Notes under the pieces: model-generated | What the model was told of the DNA's origin: nothing | The model's input: the letters and a program-made list of their open reading frames with translations, nothing else | The model's database searches: none | Made by a program: the position numbers and the translations under genes | NCBI GenBank assembly: GCA_016934335.1 | Contig: JAFGTC010000120.1 | Location: 1-40,227 of the forward strand | Direction: 5' to 3' | DNA length: 40,227 nt | Source of the DNA: Candidatus Omnitrophota bacterium | GTDB taxonomy: Bacteria; Hinthialibacterota; Hinthialibacteria; Hinthialibacterales; Hinthialibacteraceae | In this document: one piece after another, positions 9,243 through 18,700 of the stretch | Layout of the letters: every line of letters begins with the position of its first letter | Position numbering within the stretch: position 1 is the stretch's first letter

Positions 9243-9666
9243 GTTCTTCCTCCTTGTCCGCGGGGTGATGGGTTTGACTCTGTCGGGGGATGTTCAGTTT
9301 TGCCGCGCCGGCGCGCATCATCTCGATCGCCTGTTCGATGTCGATCTGGTAATGATGCGCCTCCAGCGCCAGTTCGTCCGCCATGCGCTGAATGATCTTC
9401 AGGCGCTCTTTCCTCTCCAGCGCAGGGCCGTCGGATGTGACAAAGCATCCGGCGCCCTGTCTGGCTCGCACCACCCCCAGATGTTCCAATTCCAGATACG
9501 CGCGGCTTACCGTGTTGCGGTTCACGCGGGCCTGCACCGCCGCTTCGCGTAGGGTGGGCAGTTGATCTCCGGGCTGCAGAGCGCCCGTGGCGATCGCCCG
9601 CCGGATGGAATCGACGATCTGGAGATACGTCGGTTTAGGATCGTTATGATCGATTGTAATAATCAT
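9235..9666 (-). CDS. YtrA-type GntR family transcriptional regulator
   Basis: The frame extends to a TTG at 9705, but that TTG belongs to a -35 box. The family N-terminus (MIITIDHNDPKPTYLQIVD) begins at ATG 9666, giving 143 residues. Residues 15-75 form the GntR winged helix (IRRAIATGALQPGDQLPTLR, then VNRNTVSRAYLELEHLGVV and a wing ending GCFV). The short C-terminal helical part, instead of a large effector domain, is the YtrA-subfamily layout, which is known to repress adjacent ABC transporter operons. The gene heads the minus-strand transporter operon and overlaps the ATPase gene by eight bases. A palindrome covers its start codon, so autoregulation is likely. No Shine-Dalgarno site precedes the ATG. 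Confidence 0.9.
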   Translation of the reverse strand: MIITIDHNDPKPTYLQIVDSIRRAIATGALQPGDQLPTLREAAVQARVNRNTVSRAYLELEHLGVVRARQGAGCFVTSDGPALERKERLKIIQRMADELALEAHHYQIDIEQAIEMMRAGAAKLNIPRQSQTHHPADKEEEHV

Positions 9667-9705
9667 AGTACTAGGTATACTATGACAATTTTTTATCAGC
9701 GTCAA
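9664..9705 (-). promoter_or_regulatory. Promoter and palindromic operator overlapping the GntR start codon
   Basis: On the minus strand a -35 TTGACG (9705-9700) is followed after exactly 17 bases by TAGTAT (9682-9677), a plausible -10. Transcription should then start near 9670, only about four bases before the ATG at 9666, so the mRNA would be leaderless. A perfect inverted repeat, CATAGTA (9664-9670) and TACTATG (9678-9684) with a 7-base spacer, covers the -10, the start site and the start codon. This is where an autorepressor would block transcription. Binding by the GntR protein encoded here is inferred from position. Confidence 0.6.
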
Positions 9706-10221
9706 GAAAATTTATATCTTTTTTCAGATTTCTAACCGTATCATGATATATCTATCTGAAAAATATATCGTTATATAATATGTAATAGAATGCAGATTTT
9801 TATTGAATAATGGAGTGAAATTGTCTTAAATAATCGAAAATTTCATAGTAATAGTGAAACGATTAGGACAATTTCTACCGAATAATGGTACGAAGAATGC
9901 GCAAAATTCGGCCTGGAATTTTTGGCTCTGTTTTAGGATCGCTCTCATTTATAGCCGCCATTCCCACATCGCATATTATTTTGTACTATGGTGCAGATTT
10001 TTCAAAACTCTCTACCCATTGGTTGCGAAAGACAAAAATCAAAACCAACGCGAGTTCGAAACGTTTCATACGTTTGAACAACAAAAAAAGCGAAATTATC
10101 AGTCGCCTCGAAGCGTTGATCTCGACCATGATTATAATGATCTGTCTTTCGCGCTGAAATCGATGCATGCATCAAGTTCTTAAGGCGTGATGTCGTCAAC
10201 AAAACCGGGAGGAAGAAAATT
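9706..10221. other. AT-rich intergenic region between divergent operons
   Basis: About 515 bases separate the ABC/GntR operon from the NfeD-flotillin pair. The region is AT-rich, especially 9706-9850. The short open frames inside it have no ribosome binding site and no recognisable protein character. A 12-base perfect palindrome, GATGCATGCATC, lies at 10162-10173 about 50 bases before the NfeD-like gene. Promoters for both sides are expected here, but I cannot single out the plus-strand one. Confidence 0.45.
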
Positions 10222-10854
10222 ATGGAATGGTTGGTTTCCTTCATATTGTCGTGGTGGACGTCGATGGGGCTCGAATTGCAGATTTTTTACGCCATCGGGC
10301 TGCTGGCGACTTTAGTCATTTTTATTCAAGTTTTATTGATGTTCTTTGGTTTTGGCATGGATATCGACGACGTCGATGTCAGCGCGGGCGATGTCGGCGA
10401 CGGCGGCGATGCGTCCGACGGCCTCCATCTCTTGTCAGCCCGTACGATCACCGCGTTCTTTTTGGGATTTGGATGGACCGGCGTCATCGCCTTGCGCAAT
10501 AGTTATGCTTTGGAAGTGGCGTTGATTTTCGCGATTTTCATGGGGATGGCGTTTATGATCATCATTTTCTTCCTCTTGAAAACGCTCTACAGCCTGAAAG
10601 ACAGCGGTACGCTCGACTATCACAACGCCATCGGAAAAATCGGCATCGTCTATATCCCCATCCCGCCGAACGAGACGGGCGCCGGCCAGGTCGAGATTAC
10701 CGTCCAAGGCAGACTCCGTTTCATTCCAGCCTATACCGCGTCCAGCGAAAGAATTGCCAGCAAATCTCGCGTCAAAGTGGTGGATTTGGTCGATCCGCAG
10801 ACGGTTCTCGTCGAACCGGCGATTCGCGAAGCCAAAGAGCCGAAACCGGAATAA
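10222..10854 (+). CDS. NfeD-like membrane protein, flotillin partner
   Basis: The 210-residue protein starts at ATG 10222 with GGGAGGA eight bases upstream (10207-10213). It has three membrane segments (about residues 20-42, 72-92 and 97-118). Between the first and second lies an Asp/Gly-rich linker (DIDDVDVSAGDVGDGGDASD). The C-terminal 75 residues form the OB-fold typical of NfeD-like proteins (IGKIGIVYIPIP...GQVEITVQGR...VKVVDLVDPQTVLVEP). In Bacillus the equivalent YuaF is cotranscribed with the flotillin YuaG/FloT. Here too a flotillin follows after 45 bases, so the pair probably organises membrane microdomains or responds to membrane stress. No protease domain of the long NfeD class is present. 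Confidence 0.85.
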   Translation: MEWLVSFILSWWTSMGLELQIFYAIGLLATLVIFIQVLLMFFGFGMDIDDVDVSAGDVGDGGDASDGLHLLSARTITAFFLGFGWTGVIALRNSYALEVALIFAIFMGMAFMIIIFFLLKTLYSLKDSGTLDYHNAIGKIGIVYIPIPPNETGAGQVEITVQGRLRFIPAYTASSERIASKSRVKVVDLVDPQTVLVEPAIREAKEPKPE

Positions 10855-10899
10855 ACCAGTTTTAAACTGGCGCAATATAAAAAAATAGGAGGGTAAAAC

Positions 10900-12369
10900 A
10901 TGGGAATTGAATGGTTGTTTCTAGCCGCCGGCGCCATCATGATCTTCTTTATCACCGTGTTCAGTTTTGCAGCGCGGTATAAGCGGTGTCCATCCGACAA
11001 AATTCTGGTTGTGTACGGAAAAGTGAGCGGTAAAAGCAAGAGCGGCGGAGGCTTGTCGGCGAAATGCTACCACGGCGGGGCCGCCTTCATCTGGCCGATC
11101 ATTCAAGAATATCAATTTCTCGATCTGACTCCCATTCAGATTGAGATTCGTCTGGAAGGCGCACTATCCCAGCAGAACATCCGCATCAACACGCCGTCCA
11201 CATTCACCGTGGGCATCTCGACCGAACCGGGAGTCATGGAGAATGCGGCTGAGCGTCTTTTAGGACTCAGTCTGGCGGAAATTCAGGAATTGGCTCGGGA
11301 CATCATCTTCGGTCAATTGCGCGTCGTCATCGCCACCATGCCCATCGAAGAAATCAACGCCGACCGGGAAAAACTGATTGAAAACATCTACAGCGGCGTG
11401 GAAGGTGAATTGAAGAAAATCGGTTTGCGCCTGATCAACGTCAATATTCAAGACATCACAGACGCATCCGGCTACATCGACGCTTTAGGAAAGGAAGCCG
11501 CGGCCCGGGCGATCAACGAAGCCAAAATCAAAGTTGCCGAGAAAGAGCGCGACGGCGAAATCGGCAAGGCGGAAGCTGAACGCGACCAGCGGGTGCGCGT
11601 CTCCAAAGCCCAGGCCGAGGCCGTCGAGGGCGAAAACAAAGCCGGCATCACTGTCGCTCAATCCAACGCGTTCCGGCGCGAGCAGGAAGCGGAGGCCGAG
11701 CGGTCGGCCACGGCGGCGGAGAAAGTCAAGCAGGCGCAGGCTCTTCAAGAAGCCTACACGGCGGAAGAACAATCCGAGCGCGAACGCGCCAAGCGGGAAG
11801 AAGCGACCCAGAACGCCAATATTGTCGTCCCCGCGGAAATCGAAAAGCGCCGCATCGAAACGCTGGCCGAAGCCGACGCCGAAAAAATCCGCCGCATGAA
11901 GAAAGGCGAGGCCGACGGCATTCTCTCCGTCATGCAGGCTGAAGCGGAAGGCTTGAAAGCCCAACTAACTAAAAAGGCGGAAGGATTTGCAGAAATTGTC
12001 AAAGCCTGCGGTAATTCTCCCGAATTGGCGGCTCTGATGATGATCACCGAACAACTTCCCGATCTGGTCGAACGACAAGTGAAAGCCATCTCCAACTTGA
12101 AGATCGACAAAGTGACCGTTTGGGACGGCGGAAAAAATGAAAACGGCAGAACCCAGACCGCCGATTTTCTATCCGGATTGATCGGCTCTATCCCGCCCCT
12201 TCATGAACTGACGAAAAACGTCGGCGTCAAACTCCCTGAATATCTGGGATCTTTCAAAGATGACGCCGCCGCATCGGAGGAATTGCAGGAGCGGATCGAG
12301 ACTCAAAAAGCAAAAGAAGCGCCCAAGCCGCCAAACAAACAGAATCCCAAGCAAAATCCCGGCAAATAA
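10900..12369 (+). CDS. Flotillin family (SPFH/band 7) protein
   Basis: The 489-residue protein starts at ATG 10900 behind an AGGAGGG site (10887-10893). A single N-terminal membrane segment (LFLAAGAIMIFFITVFSFAA) is followed by an SPFH domain (about residues 30-190, with the flotillin-like CYHGGAAFIWPIIQEYQFLDLTP). Next come a long Ala/Glu/Lys-rich coiled coil (about 195-350, many AEAE repeats) and a C-terminal helical part. The tail is Lys/Pro-rich. Flotillins form large membrane-attached oligomers that scaffold membrane microdomains. Length and layout match YuaG/FloT, not the shorter FloA. Its NfeD-like partner lies just upstream. The gene ends before a strong bidirectional hairpin. Confidence 0.93.
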   Translation: MGIEWLFLAAGAIMIFFITVFSFAARYKRCPSDKILVVYGKVSGKSKSGGGLSAKCYHGGAAFIWPIIQEYQFLDLTPIQIEIRLEGALSQQNIRINTPSTFTVGISTEPGVMENAAERLLGLSLAEIQELARDIIFGQLRVVIATMPIEEINADREKLIENIYSGVEGELKKIGLRLINVNIQDITDASGYIDALGKEAAARAINEAKIKVAEKERDGEIGKAEAERDQRVRVSKAQAEAVEGENKAGITVAQSNAFRREQEAEAERSATAAEKVKQAQALQEAYTAEEQSERERAKREEATQNANIVVPAEIEKRRIETLAEADAEKIRRMKKGEADGILSVMQAEAEGLKAQLTKKAEGFAEIVKACGNSPELAALMMITEQLPDLVERQVKAISNLKIDKVTVWDGGKNENGRTQTADFLSGLIGSIPPLHELTKNVGVKLPEYLGSFKDDAAASEELQERIETQKAKEAPKPPNKQNPKQNPGK

Positions 12370-12393
12370 GAAGGCTCTTATTTTTACCCCACT

Positions 12394-12440
12394 AAAAAAA
12401 GTCGGCGCAGAGAATGTTCTTCTCTGCGCTGGCTTTCTCA
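12394..12440. terminator. Bidirectional intrinsic terminator between convergent genes
   Basis: A perfect 10-bp stem, GCGCAGAGAA (12405-12414) and TTCTCTGCGC (12420-12429), encloses a 5-base loop. On the minus strand it is followed by a run of seven T (the AAAAAAA at 12394-12400 on the plus strand), a good terminator for the RraA-like gene. On the plus strand the downstream tract is a looser T-rich stretch serving the flotillin gene. Confidence 0.75.
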
Positions 12441-12469
12441 TTTTGTGTTCATAAAGCGGCGGGATCGGC

Positions 12470-13213
12470 TTAAATTCGATTGTGCTTTTGCGATGCGCTG
12501 CGGATGGATTTCAATTTTTTCACCGATTGAGTCGTAATGGCTTCTTTCGCTTCCAGCTCTTGCGCGACGCGCAGGATTTCGGCCGCATGCTCTTGAGGAA
12601 CCGCCACAACGCCGTCCATATCGCCGACAAGAATGTCGCCGGGTGTTACTTGGACGCCCCCGCATACAACCGGCTCGTTCTTTGAAACAGTGACATAACG
12701 GCCGACCGAATTGGTGGGCACAATGCTCCGCGTGAAAACGGGAAAATTCAATTCTTCAATTTCCACAACGTCGCGGCATCCTCCGTCTAACACGGCCCCG
12801 GCAAAATTTCGCATTTTCGAGCCGGTCGCCATAATCCCCCCGAAAGCCGCCACATCGGTTCCGTCCGGGCCGTCCATGACGATCACCAAAACTTTTCCCG
12901 GCGGCGCAGTATCGATCAATTCCAGCGCGTGCGTCGGCGGCTCTTTTGCCGTAGAAGGCTTCGCCAGGACAGTGACGGCTCTCCCGCACATTTTTACAGG
13001 GAAAACGGGACGCATCTCGTGCGACATATACCCGCGTTTTCCCGTTACCTGATCGATGGCGTCAGAGATGGAAGGCGTAGCAATGTGCATAAAGCCGTTT
13101 ATTAACGGATCATCGCTCCCTCTTTGCGCATGCTGCGCCGTTTGGCAGGATGCGAGGAATCCGCAGAGCGGCAAAACGATCATAATCCGCATGAGTAAAA
13201 ACTGATTCGTCAT
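12470..13213 (-). CDS. RraA/HMG-aldolase-like lipoprotein
   Basis: The frame is open up to 13531, but the upstream part has no protein character. ATG 13213 has a GGAG six bases ahead and begins a lipoprotein signal (MTNQFLLMRIMIVLPLC then lipobox LASC, lipidated Cys23), giving 247 residues. The mature part is an RraA/dimethylmenaquinone methyltransferase-type fold: ATPSISDAID, CGRAVTV, VMDGPDGTDVAAFGGIM, the catalytic-type LDGGCRDVVEIEELNFPVF, and TPGDILVGDMDGVVAVP. The Arg-Asp pair used by 4-hydroxy-4-methyl-2-oxoglutarate/oxaloacetate aldolases is kept. An exported, lipid-anchored RraA is unusual, as characterised members are cytoplasmic. It is divergent from a Tat-exported enolase-superfamily gene with a second RraA behind it, so I infer a shared extracytoplasmic acid-sugar function. 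The substrate is unknown. Confidence 0.8.
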   Translation of the reverse strand: MTNQFLLMRIMIVLPLCGFLASCQTAQHAQRGSDDPLINGFMHIATPSISDAIDQVTGKRGYMSHEMRPVFPVKMCGRAVTVLAKPSTAKEPPTHALELIDTAPPGKVLVIVMDGPDGTDVAAFGGIMATGSKMRNFAGAVLDGGCRDVVEIEELNFPVFTRSIVPTNSVGRYVTVSKNEPVVCGGVQVTPGDILVGDMDGVVAVPQEHAAEILRVAQELEAKEAITTQSVKKLKSIRSASQKHNRI

Positions 13214-13405
13214 AATCTTCTCCATTTCACATTGTCGTTCTTCCGTGAATTCTTCATAATTTGCGCTTACTATATCATTCCTTCCAGACGCCGTATAAGA
13301 GGAGCCGCCCTCTCGAATACATCTATCATTCAGTTTGATTTTATGATACTTTTCCAGAAATTTATGATTATGACCTGATAGAACACATAGAGGAGAGTCT
13401 CTCTT

Positions 13406-14770
13406 ATGACGCGAAAGATTTCCCGGAATAAAAACAATCGGCGCACATTCGTTAAAACGGCGGCAGCGGCCGGATTGCTGCTCGGCTCGTCCCGTTTCTC
13501 CTTTGAAGAAGAAATGTCCAGCCTCACCCAAAACATCAATCTCAATTCCAGCCCCTCCGATTTGCGCATCACCGATCTGCGCACAGCCGTGGTCAAAGAC
13601 GCTCCTATGCGCTGTCCCATCATCCGCATCGATACCAATCAGGGCATTAACGGATGGGGCGAAGTGCGCGACGGCGCCAGCGAAAAGTACGCTCTATTTC
13701 TCAAAAGCCGCCTTCTCGGCCAGAATCCCTGCAATGTCGAAAAAATCTTTAAGCGCATCAAGCAATTCGGGCATCACGGCCGCCAGGGCGGCGGCGTATC
13801 CGGCGTGGAAATGGCCCTGTGGGACTTGGCCGGCAAGGCGTACGGCGTCCCTGTCTATCAAATGCTGGGCGGAAAATACCGCGACAGGATCCGCATCTAC
13901 TGCGACACCGATTCATCGCGCGATCCTGAAATATACGCCAAGCGGATGTTGAAGCGCGTCGAAGACGGCTTCACGTTTCTCAAAATGGATTTAGGCATAA
14001 ACCTTCTCTCCGACATCCCCGGAACCGTCACCCGCCCGGGAGGGATGGACAATGTACGAAACACAAAACATCCCTTTACCGGCATTCAAATTACGCAGAA
14101 GGGCATCGATATATTATCCGAGTATGTCAACGCTATTCGAGACATCGTCGGCTATGAAATTCCCTTATCCGCCGACCATTTCGGCCATATCGGCGTCAAC
14201 AGCTGCATCCGGCTGGGCAAGGCGCTGGAGCCTTATCAACTTGCCTGGCTGGAAGACATGATCCCCTGGGAATATACCGATTTGTGGAAGCAGATCACCG
14301 AGGCGATCGACGTTCCCACGTTGACCGGTGAAGACATCTACCTGAAGGAGGAATTCAATAAATTGGTCGACGCGCACGCCGTGGATATGATTCATCCGGA
14401 TCTCGCGACGGCGGGAGGCATCCTCGAAACCAAGCGGATCGGCGATTACGCGGAGGAAAGAGGCGTGGCCATGGCTCTCCATTTTGCCGGCACTCCGATT
14501 TCATGCATGGCCAACGTTCACTGCGCCGCCGCTACGCAGAACTTCCTGGCGTTGGAGAATCATTCCGTCGACGTACCCTGGTGGAACGATATGGCGATCG
14601 GCTTATCGAAGCCCATCGTTCAGCGCGGATTCATTCCTGTTCCCGAAACGCCCGGTCTCGGATTGGATATCAATGAAGAGGTCGTCAAAGAGCATCTCAT
14701 CGATGACAAATATTTTGAACCGACCCGCGAATGGGATCGAGACCGCTCGTGGGATCGTTTGTGGAGCTGA
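13406..14770 (+). CDS. Tat-exported enolase-superfamily (mandelate racemase/sugar-acid dehydratase-like) enzyme
   Basis: This 454-residue protein starts at ATG 13406 with AGGAG ten bases upstream. It begins with a Tat signal (RRTFVK at residues 12-17, then an Ala/Leu-rich segment). The enolase-superfamily barrel follows. The metal ligands fall at the exact mandelate-racemase spacing: D257, E283 and E309 (26 residues apart each), then the His-Asp dyad H359 with D332 (E+50 and E+23). The first catalytic strand reads K193-M-D instead of KxK, with an insertion of about 35 residues before D257. The C-terminal SCMANVHCAAATQNFLALE is typical of a galactonate-dehydratase-like subgroup. The likely reaction is proton abstraction from, and dehydration of, a sugar acid; the substrate is unknown. 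It forms an operon with the RraA-like gene 17 bases downstream. Confidence 0.88.
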   Translation: MTRKISRNKNNRRTFVKTAAAAGLLLGSSRFSFEEEMSSLTQNINLNSSPSDLRITDLRTAVVKDAPMRCPIIRIDTNQGINGWGEVRDGASEKYALFLKSRLLGQNPCNVEKIFKRIKQFGHHGRQGGGVSGVEMALWDLAGKAYGVPVYQMLGGKYRDRIRIYCDTDSSRDPEIYAKRMLKRVEDGFTFLKMDLGINLLSDIPGTVTRPGGMDNVRNTKHPFTGIQITQKGIDILSEYVNAIRDIVGYEIPLSADHFGHIGVNSCIRLGKALEPYQLAWLEDMIPWEYTDLWKQITEAIDVPTLTGEDIYLKEEFNKLVDAHAVDMIHPDLATAGGILETKRIGDYAEERGVAMALHFAGTPISCMANVHCAAATQNFLALENHSVDVPWWNDMAIGLSKPIVQRGFIPVPETPGLGLDINEEVVKEHLIDDKYFEPTREWDRDRSWDRLWS

Positions 14771-14787
14771 TAAGGAGTAATAAAAAC

Positions 14788-15666
14788 ATGAAACGAATCG
14801 CATTATTAGCAATATGTTTAATATCTTTCGCTTCGTCATTCGCATACGCGCAGTACGGCGTTCTCTCGAAAGAAGAACGGATCGCTTATACCGGGCAAAA
14901 CCCTTACGAACGCTTCGAAGATGGTCGGCCGCGCGTACCGGATTCGATCCTGGAGCGTATGAAATCGGTTTCCATTGAAGAGGCATGGAGCGTTTTGCGG
15001 CGGCGCGGCTACCGTGATCAATTCGCCGGCGATTGGAAAAACCTTCATCCCGACCGCGTTCTAGTCGGGCGGGCGGTCACAGCTTCATTCGTTCCCAGGC
15101 GCCCCGATCTCGATCAGGCGACCAACGAACTGGGCAAAGAGCATGGCCAGATCGGCGCTCAAAATTCCTGGGTGATCGATACGCTGGTGGAAAACGATGT
15201 AATCGTGATTGATCTGTTCGGCAAAGTGAAAGAGGGTACTTACGCCGGCGATAACCTCGCCACGTCGATCTATTCAAAAAGCAAAACCGGCATGGTGATC
15301 GACGGGGGAATCCGCGATTTGGATGGCATTTATGAGATCCCCGATTTCAGCGTGTTTGTGCGCGGCTTCGATCCGACAGGCATCGCGAACGTGACCTTGA
15401 TGGGGATCAATATACCCATTCGCATCGGTGAAGCGACGGTCATGCCGGGCGATGTGGTTTTGGGGAGGCGTGAAGGAGTGATCTTCATCCCCCCGCATCT
15501 GGCTGAAGAAGTATGCACGAGTTCAGAAGATACGCGCATGCGCGACGCTTTCGGCCATCAGCGTTTACGCGAAGGCAAATACACGCCGGGGGAGATCGAC
15601 CGGAAATGGACGCCCGAAATCGAGGAAGATTTTGAGCAATGGAAGAAGGAGAAGGGCGGGCGGTAA
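14788..15666 (+). CDS. Exported RraA/HMG-aldolase-like protein
   Basis: The start is ATG 14788, with AAGGAG at 14772-14777; longer in-frame versions overlap the upstream gene and lack a signal. Residues 1-21 are a Sec signal peptide (MKRIALLAICLISFASSFAYA). Of the 292 residues, about 70-270 form the RraA-like fold: RVLVGRAVTASF, then VIVIDLFGKVKEGTYAGDNLA, the active-site type MVIDGGIRDLDGI, and MPGDVVLGRREGVIFIP. The Arg-Asp pair is conserved, so an aldolase or decarboxylase acting on a 2-oxo acid is plausible; RNase E inhibition is not, given the export. A Glu/Lys-rich C-terminal tail follows. It differs clearly from the lipoprotein paralogue at 12470-13213, so the pair may have distinct substrates or form hetero-oligomers. 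Confidence 0.82.
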   Translation: MKRIALLAICLISFASSFAYAQYGVLSKEERIAYTGQNPYERFEDGRPRVPDSILERMKSVSIEEAWSVLRRRGYRDQFAGDWKNLHPDRVLVGRAVTASFVPRRPDLDQATNELGKEHGQIGAQNSWVIDTLVENDVIVIDLFGKVKEGTYAGDNLATSIYSKSKTGMVIDGGIRDLDGIYEIPDFSVFVRGFDPTGIANVTLMGINIPIRIGEATVMPGDVVLGRREGVIFIPPHLAEEVCTSSEDTRMRDAFGHQRLREGKYTPGEIDRKWTPEIEEDFEQWKKEKGGR

Positions 15667-15703
15667 GCGCCGCCTTCTCCCATATCGACGTAAGAAATTC
15701 GCT

Positions 15704-15734
15704 CGCGGCGCGAGAAATTTTCCTTCGCGCCGCG
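15704..15734. terminator. Strong GC hairpin between convergent genes
   Basis: CGCGGCGCGA (15704-15713) pairs perfectly with TCGCGCCGCG (15725-15734) around an 11-base loop. It lies between the stop of the RraA-like gene (15666) and the stop of the subtilase gene (15760). No clear T run follows on either strand, so it may terminate weakly or protect transcript ends. Confidence 0.5.
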
Positions 15735-15759
15735 GGTTCTCTTGTCCGTACGTTTTTCG

Positions 15760-18700
15760 TTAATAAAGCGACCAGTTATCGACTGTCGTGGGATTCCCGA
15801 CCTGATACCCCTGCGTCAATGTCGCTGTCTGACCGTCGGGCGATATCACGGTTATATCGTAAATCCCTTCCGTCAATCCCGCGGGAATCTCAATCTCGAT
15901 CTCACCATCCAGATTGATGGAATCAATTTGCATCAATTGGTCGTTTAAAAGAACGGTGTATCCCACTTGGAAATTGACGCCGTCGACGAGCAGCGTCGCC
16001 GCCGATGGCATGCTGTTATCGTTTTGAGCGGCGGGCGTGATCGACTGTAACGAAAACGCCTGTTTAGGATCGTCCAGCATCCAATCCAGACTGTTCTTGA
16101 TTAACAGATTCATTCCCTCGCCGGATATTCTTTCCAAGGGAAACGAGAAAAACACCGCTCGATAACTGTTCGCATCGATCGTGATTCCCACAATCCCGCT
16201 TTCTCTTTCCGTTGAGTGGAGGGCCGCCTGTGCAAAACCGCTGTCGTCGATCGTCAACAAATCTGTCATATTCGGGAGGTCATCGTCAAATTGGACGGTC
16301 AAAGAATCGAGGCCGGCCGCGATCGGATTCCCGGAGTCGGCGGAAACCAGCATTTCTATATTCTGCCTTAGAATAGCGCCGGTGACGGGATCGTAGCTAA
16401 CATAAGGATCGTGCTCAAATTCAGTAATGTGCCAGACCTGTTTCGCCAAGGTGGAATCCTCCTGCGCATCGCTCCAATCCATCCCGGATAAAATCATTTT
16501 TCCGCCCAGGGATAAATAGCGAGTCAGTTCGATGTGGAACCGGGTTCGATGATTCATTGTATTGGCTGTCGACTCGCTGTCGTTTGAATAAAGGGAATTC
16601 GTCGACATGAACCAGACGACCGAGTCGAAGGATTGCATGTAGTCTTGCGTTGGATATTGATCGAACAGATGGACGTCCCACGTAGTCCAATCATAGCCGG
16701 CTTGTTGAATGGCGCTTTCATACGAATCCTCGTAACTCGCGCCGCCGTCATCGTCCACCAGCAGTACGCTTCCCGCCGGCTCGGGCGCATGAACGATTCG
16801 CGCCCAAATCGGCAGTCGCAGCGGTTCTTCGAGGCCTTCAACCTGGATTACGAGATCTCCGCTGAAATCTTCGGCTTGACTGAATGTGGAAGGGGGAGAA
16901 GCCTGGATCTGAATTTGAATCTCCGCAGCGTCCCCCGCACTCAAACTCGCCGCGTCCTGCGAGAGATTGTACGACGCAATTCGGGGAGTATCGTCGAATT
17001 CCAAAGATAGAAACATGGATTGGGTTTGATCCGATATATTTTTGATGACGACGCTTTTCTCCAGCGAGGCTTCGCCGGCTGTCGATTGGCAGCCGAAACT
17101 CAAGGTGGAGGGATTGGCGATGATCGGGATCTGGATCGCTCTTGCCGGATTCACATGCCCGCCGCCTCTCTCCATGCTCGACTTCGATGCAATCGTGGCG
17201 GGGCGGTCCGCCGCGAGCACCAACGCGGCCTTGATCTCTTCCGGACTCCAGTCGGGATGATTTTGTTTGATGACGGCCGCCGCCCCCGCAACCCGCGGAG
17301 CGGAAAAGCTAGTGCCGTTGAAGAAAGTAAATCCGGATATCGTAAAGTAGGTTGATAGCAGATAATCGCCGGACGGAAGGCTTTGAAATTCTCCGGGAAA
17401 ATCGTTCTGCGTCGCAGCGAAACTCCCTTCGCCGATGGCGGTCAGTTCCGGTTTAATGGTATAACTCAGCGACGGGCCCGTTGAACTGAAGGAACTGAGT
17501 CCAAAAGCGCGTTGATTGGTTTCTGTCGGGGGCGGCGCGAGAATTTCAATCTCCACAAGATTGGAATCTTGAATGGCGTCTTTGATCAGCAGCCCGGCGT
17601 TTCGAGAAATATGATAGGAAGGCAGATAAGTGTCCGGTGAGGAGGGCTTTTGCAGCGGTTCGTCGGGGCCTTCCGGCGCCGTGCTGGAATTGTAAATAAG
17701 TGCGCCGCTTCCGCCCGCCGACTGCACGCTGTTGATCTTCGAGGTGAAGGTGCAGTCGCCGCGCTGGATCAGCGCCCAGTCGCCGTCAATCGATTCTGAC
17801 GGCAACTCTTCGCATACCAATCCATCTTTACTCCCCCCGTAACTTCCCCCGTCCAAATGATCGGCGTCGACCAACGGAAACGTTCCAATTAGGGGCTCGG
17901 TAAAATAATCGGGATCCTGAGCCAGGATCACTACTTCGTCTTCCAGGATTTTTTCTCCGTCCGCATAAGCGTTCAAATAAGCGATGGAATTATCGGTCGG
18001 ATTTTCACCGGTATGACTGTTCCCCAACGAACCTACGGTGATGACTTCGGGAATCTGTCCCGGGAAGTAGATTGCCTCTTTCTGGCCGTAGTTGCCGGCG
18101 GCTGCGACAAGCACTAATCCGGCGCGGATGGCGTTTTTAATCGCGATCGCTTCGGGATCGAATAGTTCATCGATATAGTATTCGTCGGCGAAACTCATGT
18201 TGACGATATCCATTCCGTCTTCCACGCAGGCTTCGAGCGCGCTGATGATCTGCTCAGAATGGGCGTGCTCGGTTGTGAATATTTTGTAGTTTCCTATATA
18301 CGCCTTGGGCGCGACGCCCGACATCAAGCCTAAAGGCGATTCGACGTTCGCATTGCCCGCCGCGCAGGATGCGACATGCGTTCCGTGGCCGTCTCGATCC
18401 CGCGGCGTTGACGCTTTCGCTGCATCGCCCTTATAGGGAAATACTCGCGCGACGATTACCTTGGGCGTGGTGAAATCGGCGTCTCCCAGCGGATAGCCTT
18501 CGGGGTATTCGTATCCCGTGCTGCCGAATACGATGTGCGTGCTGTCGACGCCCGTATCCATGATTCCGATTTTAATGCCTTTTCCGGCTTCCTCTTGGCC
18601 GCCGCTCGCCTGCCAGACCGCCGACATATTCATCAATTCGTTGCTTCGCGTCAGGCAAAGATGATATTTCCGGTTGGGCGCGACGGCCAGAACTTCCGGC

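Noticed and set aside
9885-10157. Open frame of 90 codons in the AT-rich gap before the NfeD-like gene
   Set aside because: No ribosome binding site, no domain character, and two other frames are equally open here.
10856-10870. Near-palindrome CCAGTTTTAAACTGG between the NfeD-like and flotillin genes
   Set aside because: A 7-bp stem with a one-base centre cannot form a terminator hairpin, and the spacing fits simple cotranscription of the pair.
13214-13531. N-terminal extension of the lipoprotein RraA-like gene
   Set aside because: It would bury the lipobox inside the protein and overlaps the start of the divergent enolase-superfamily gene.
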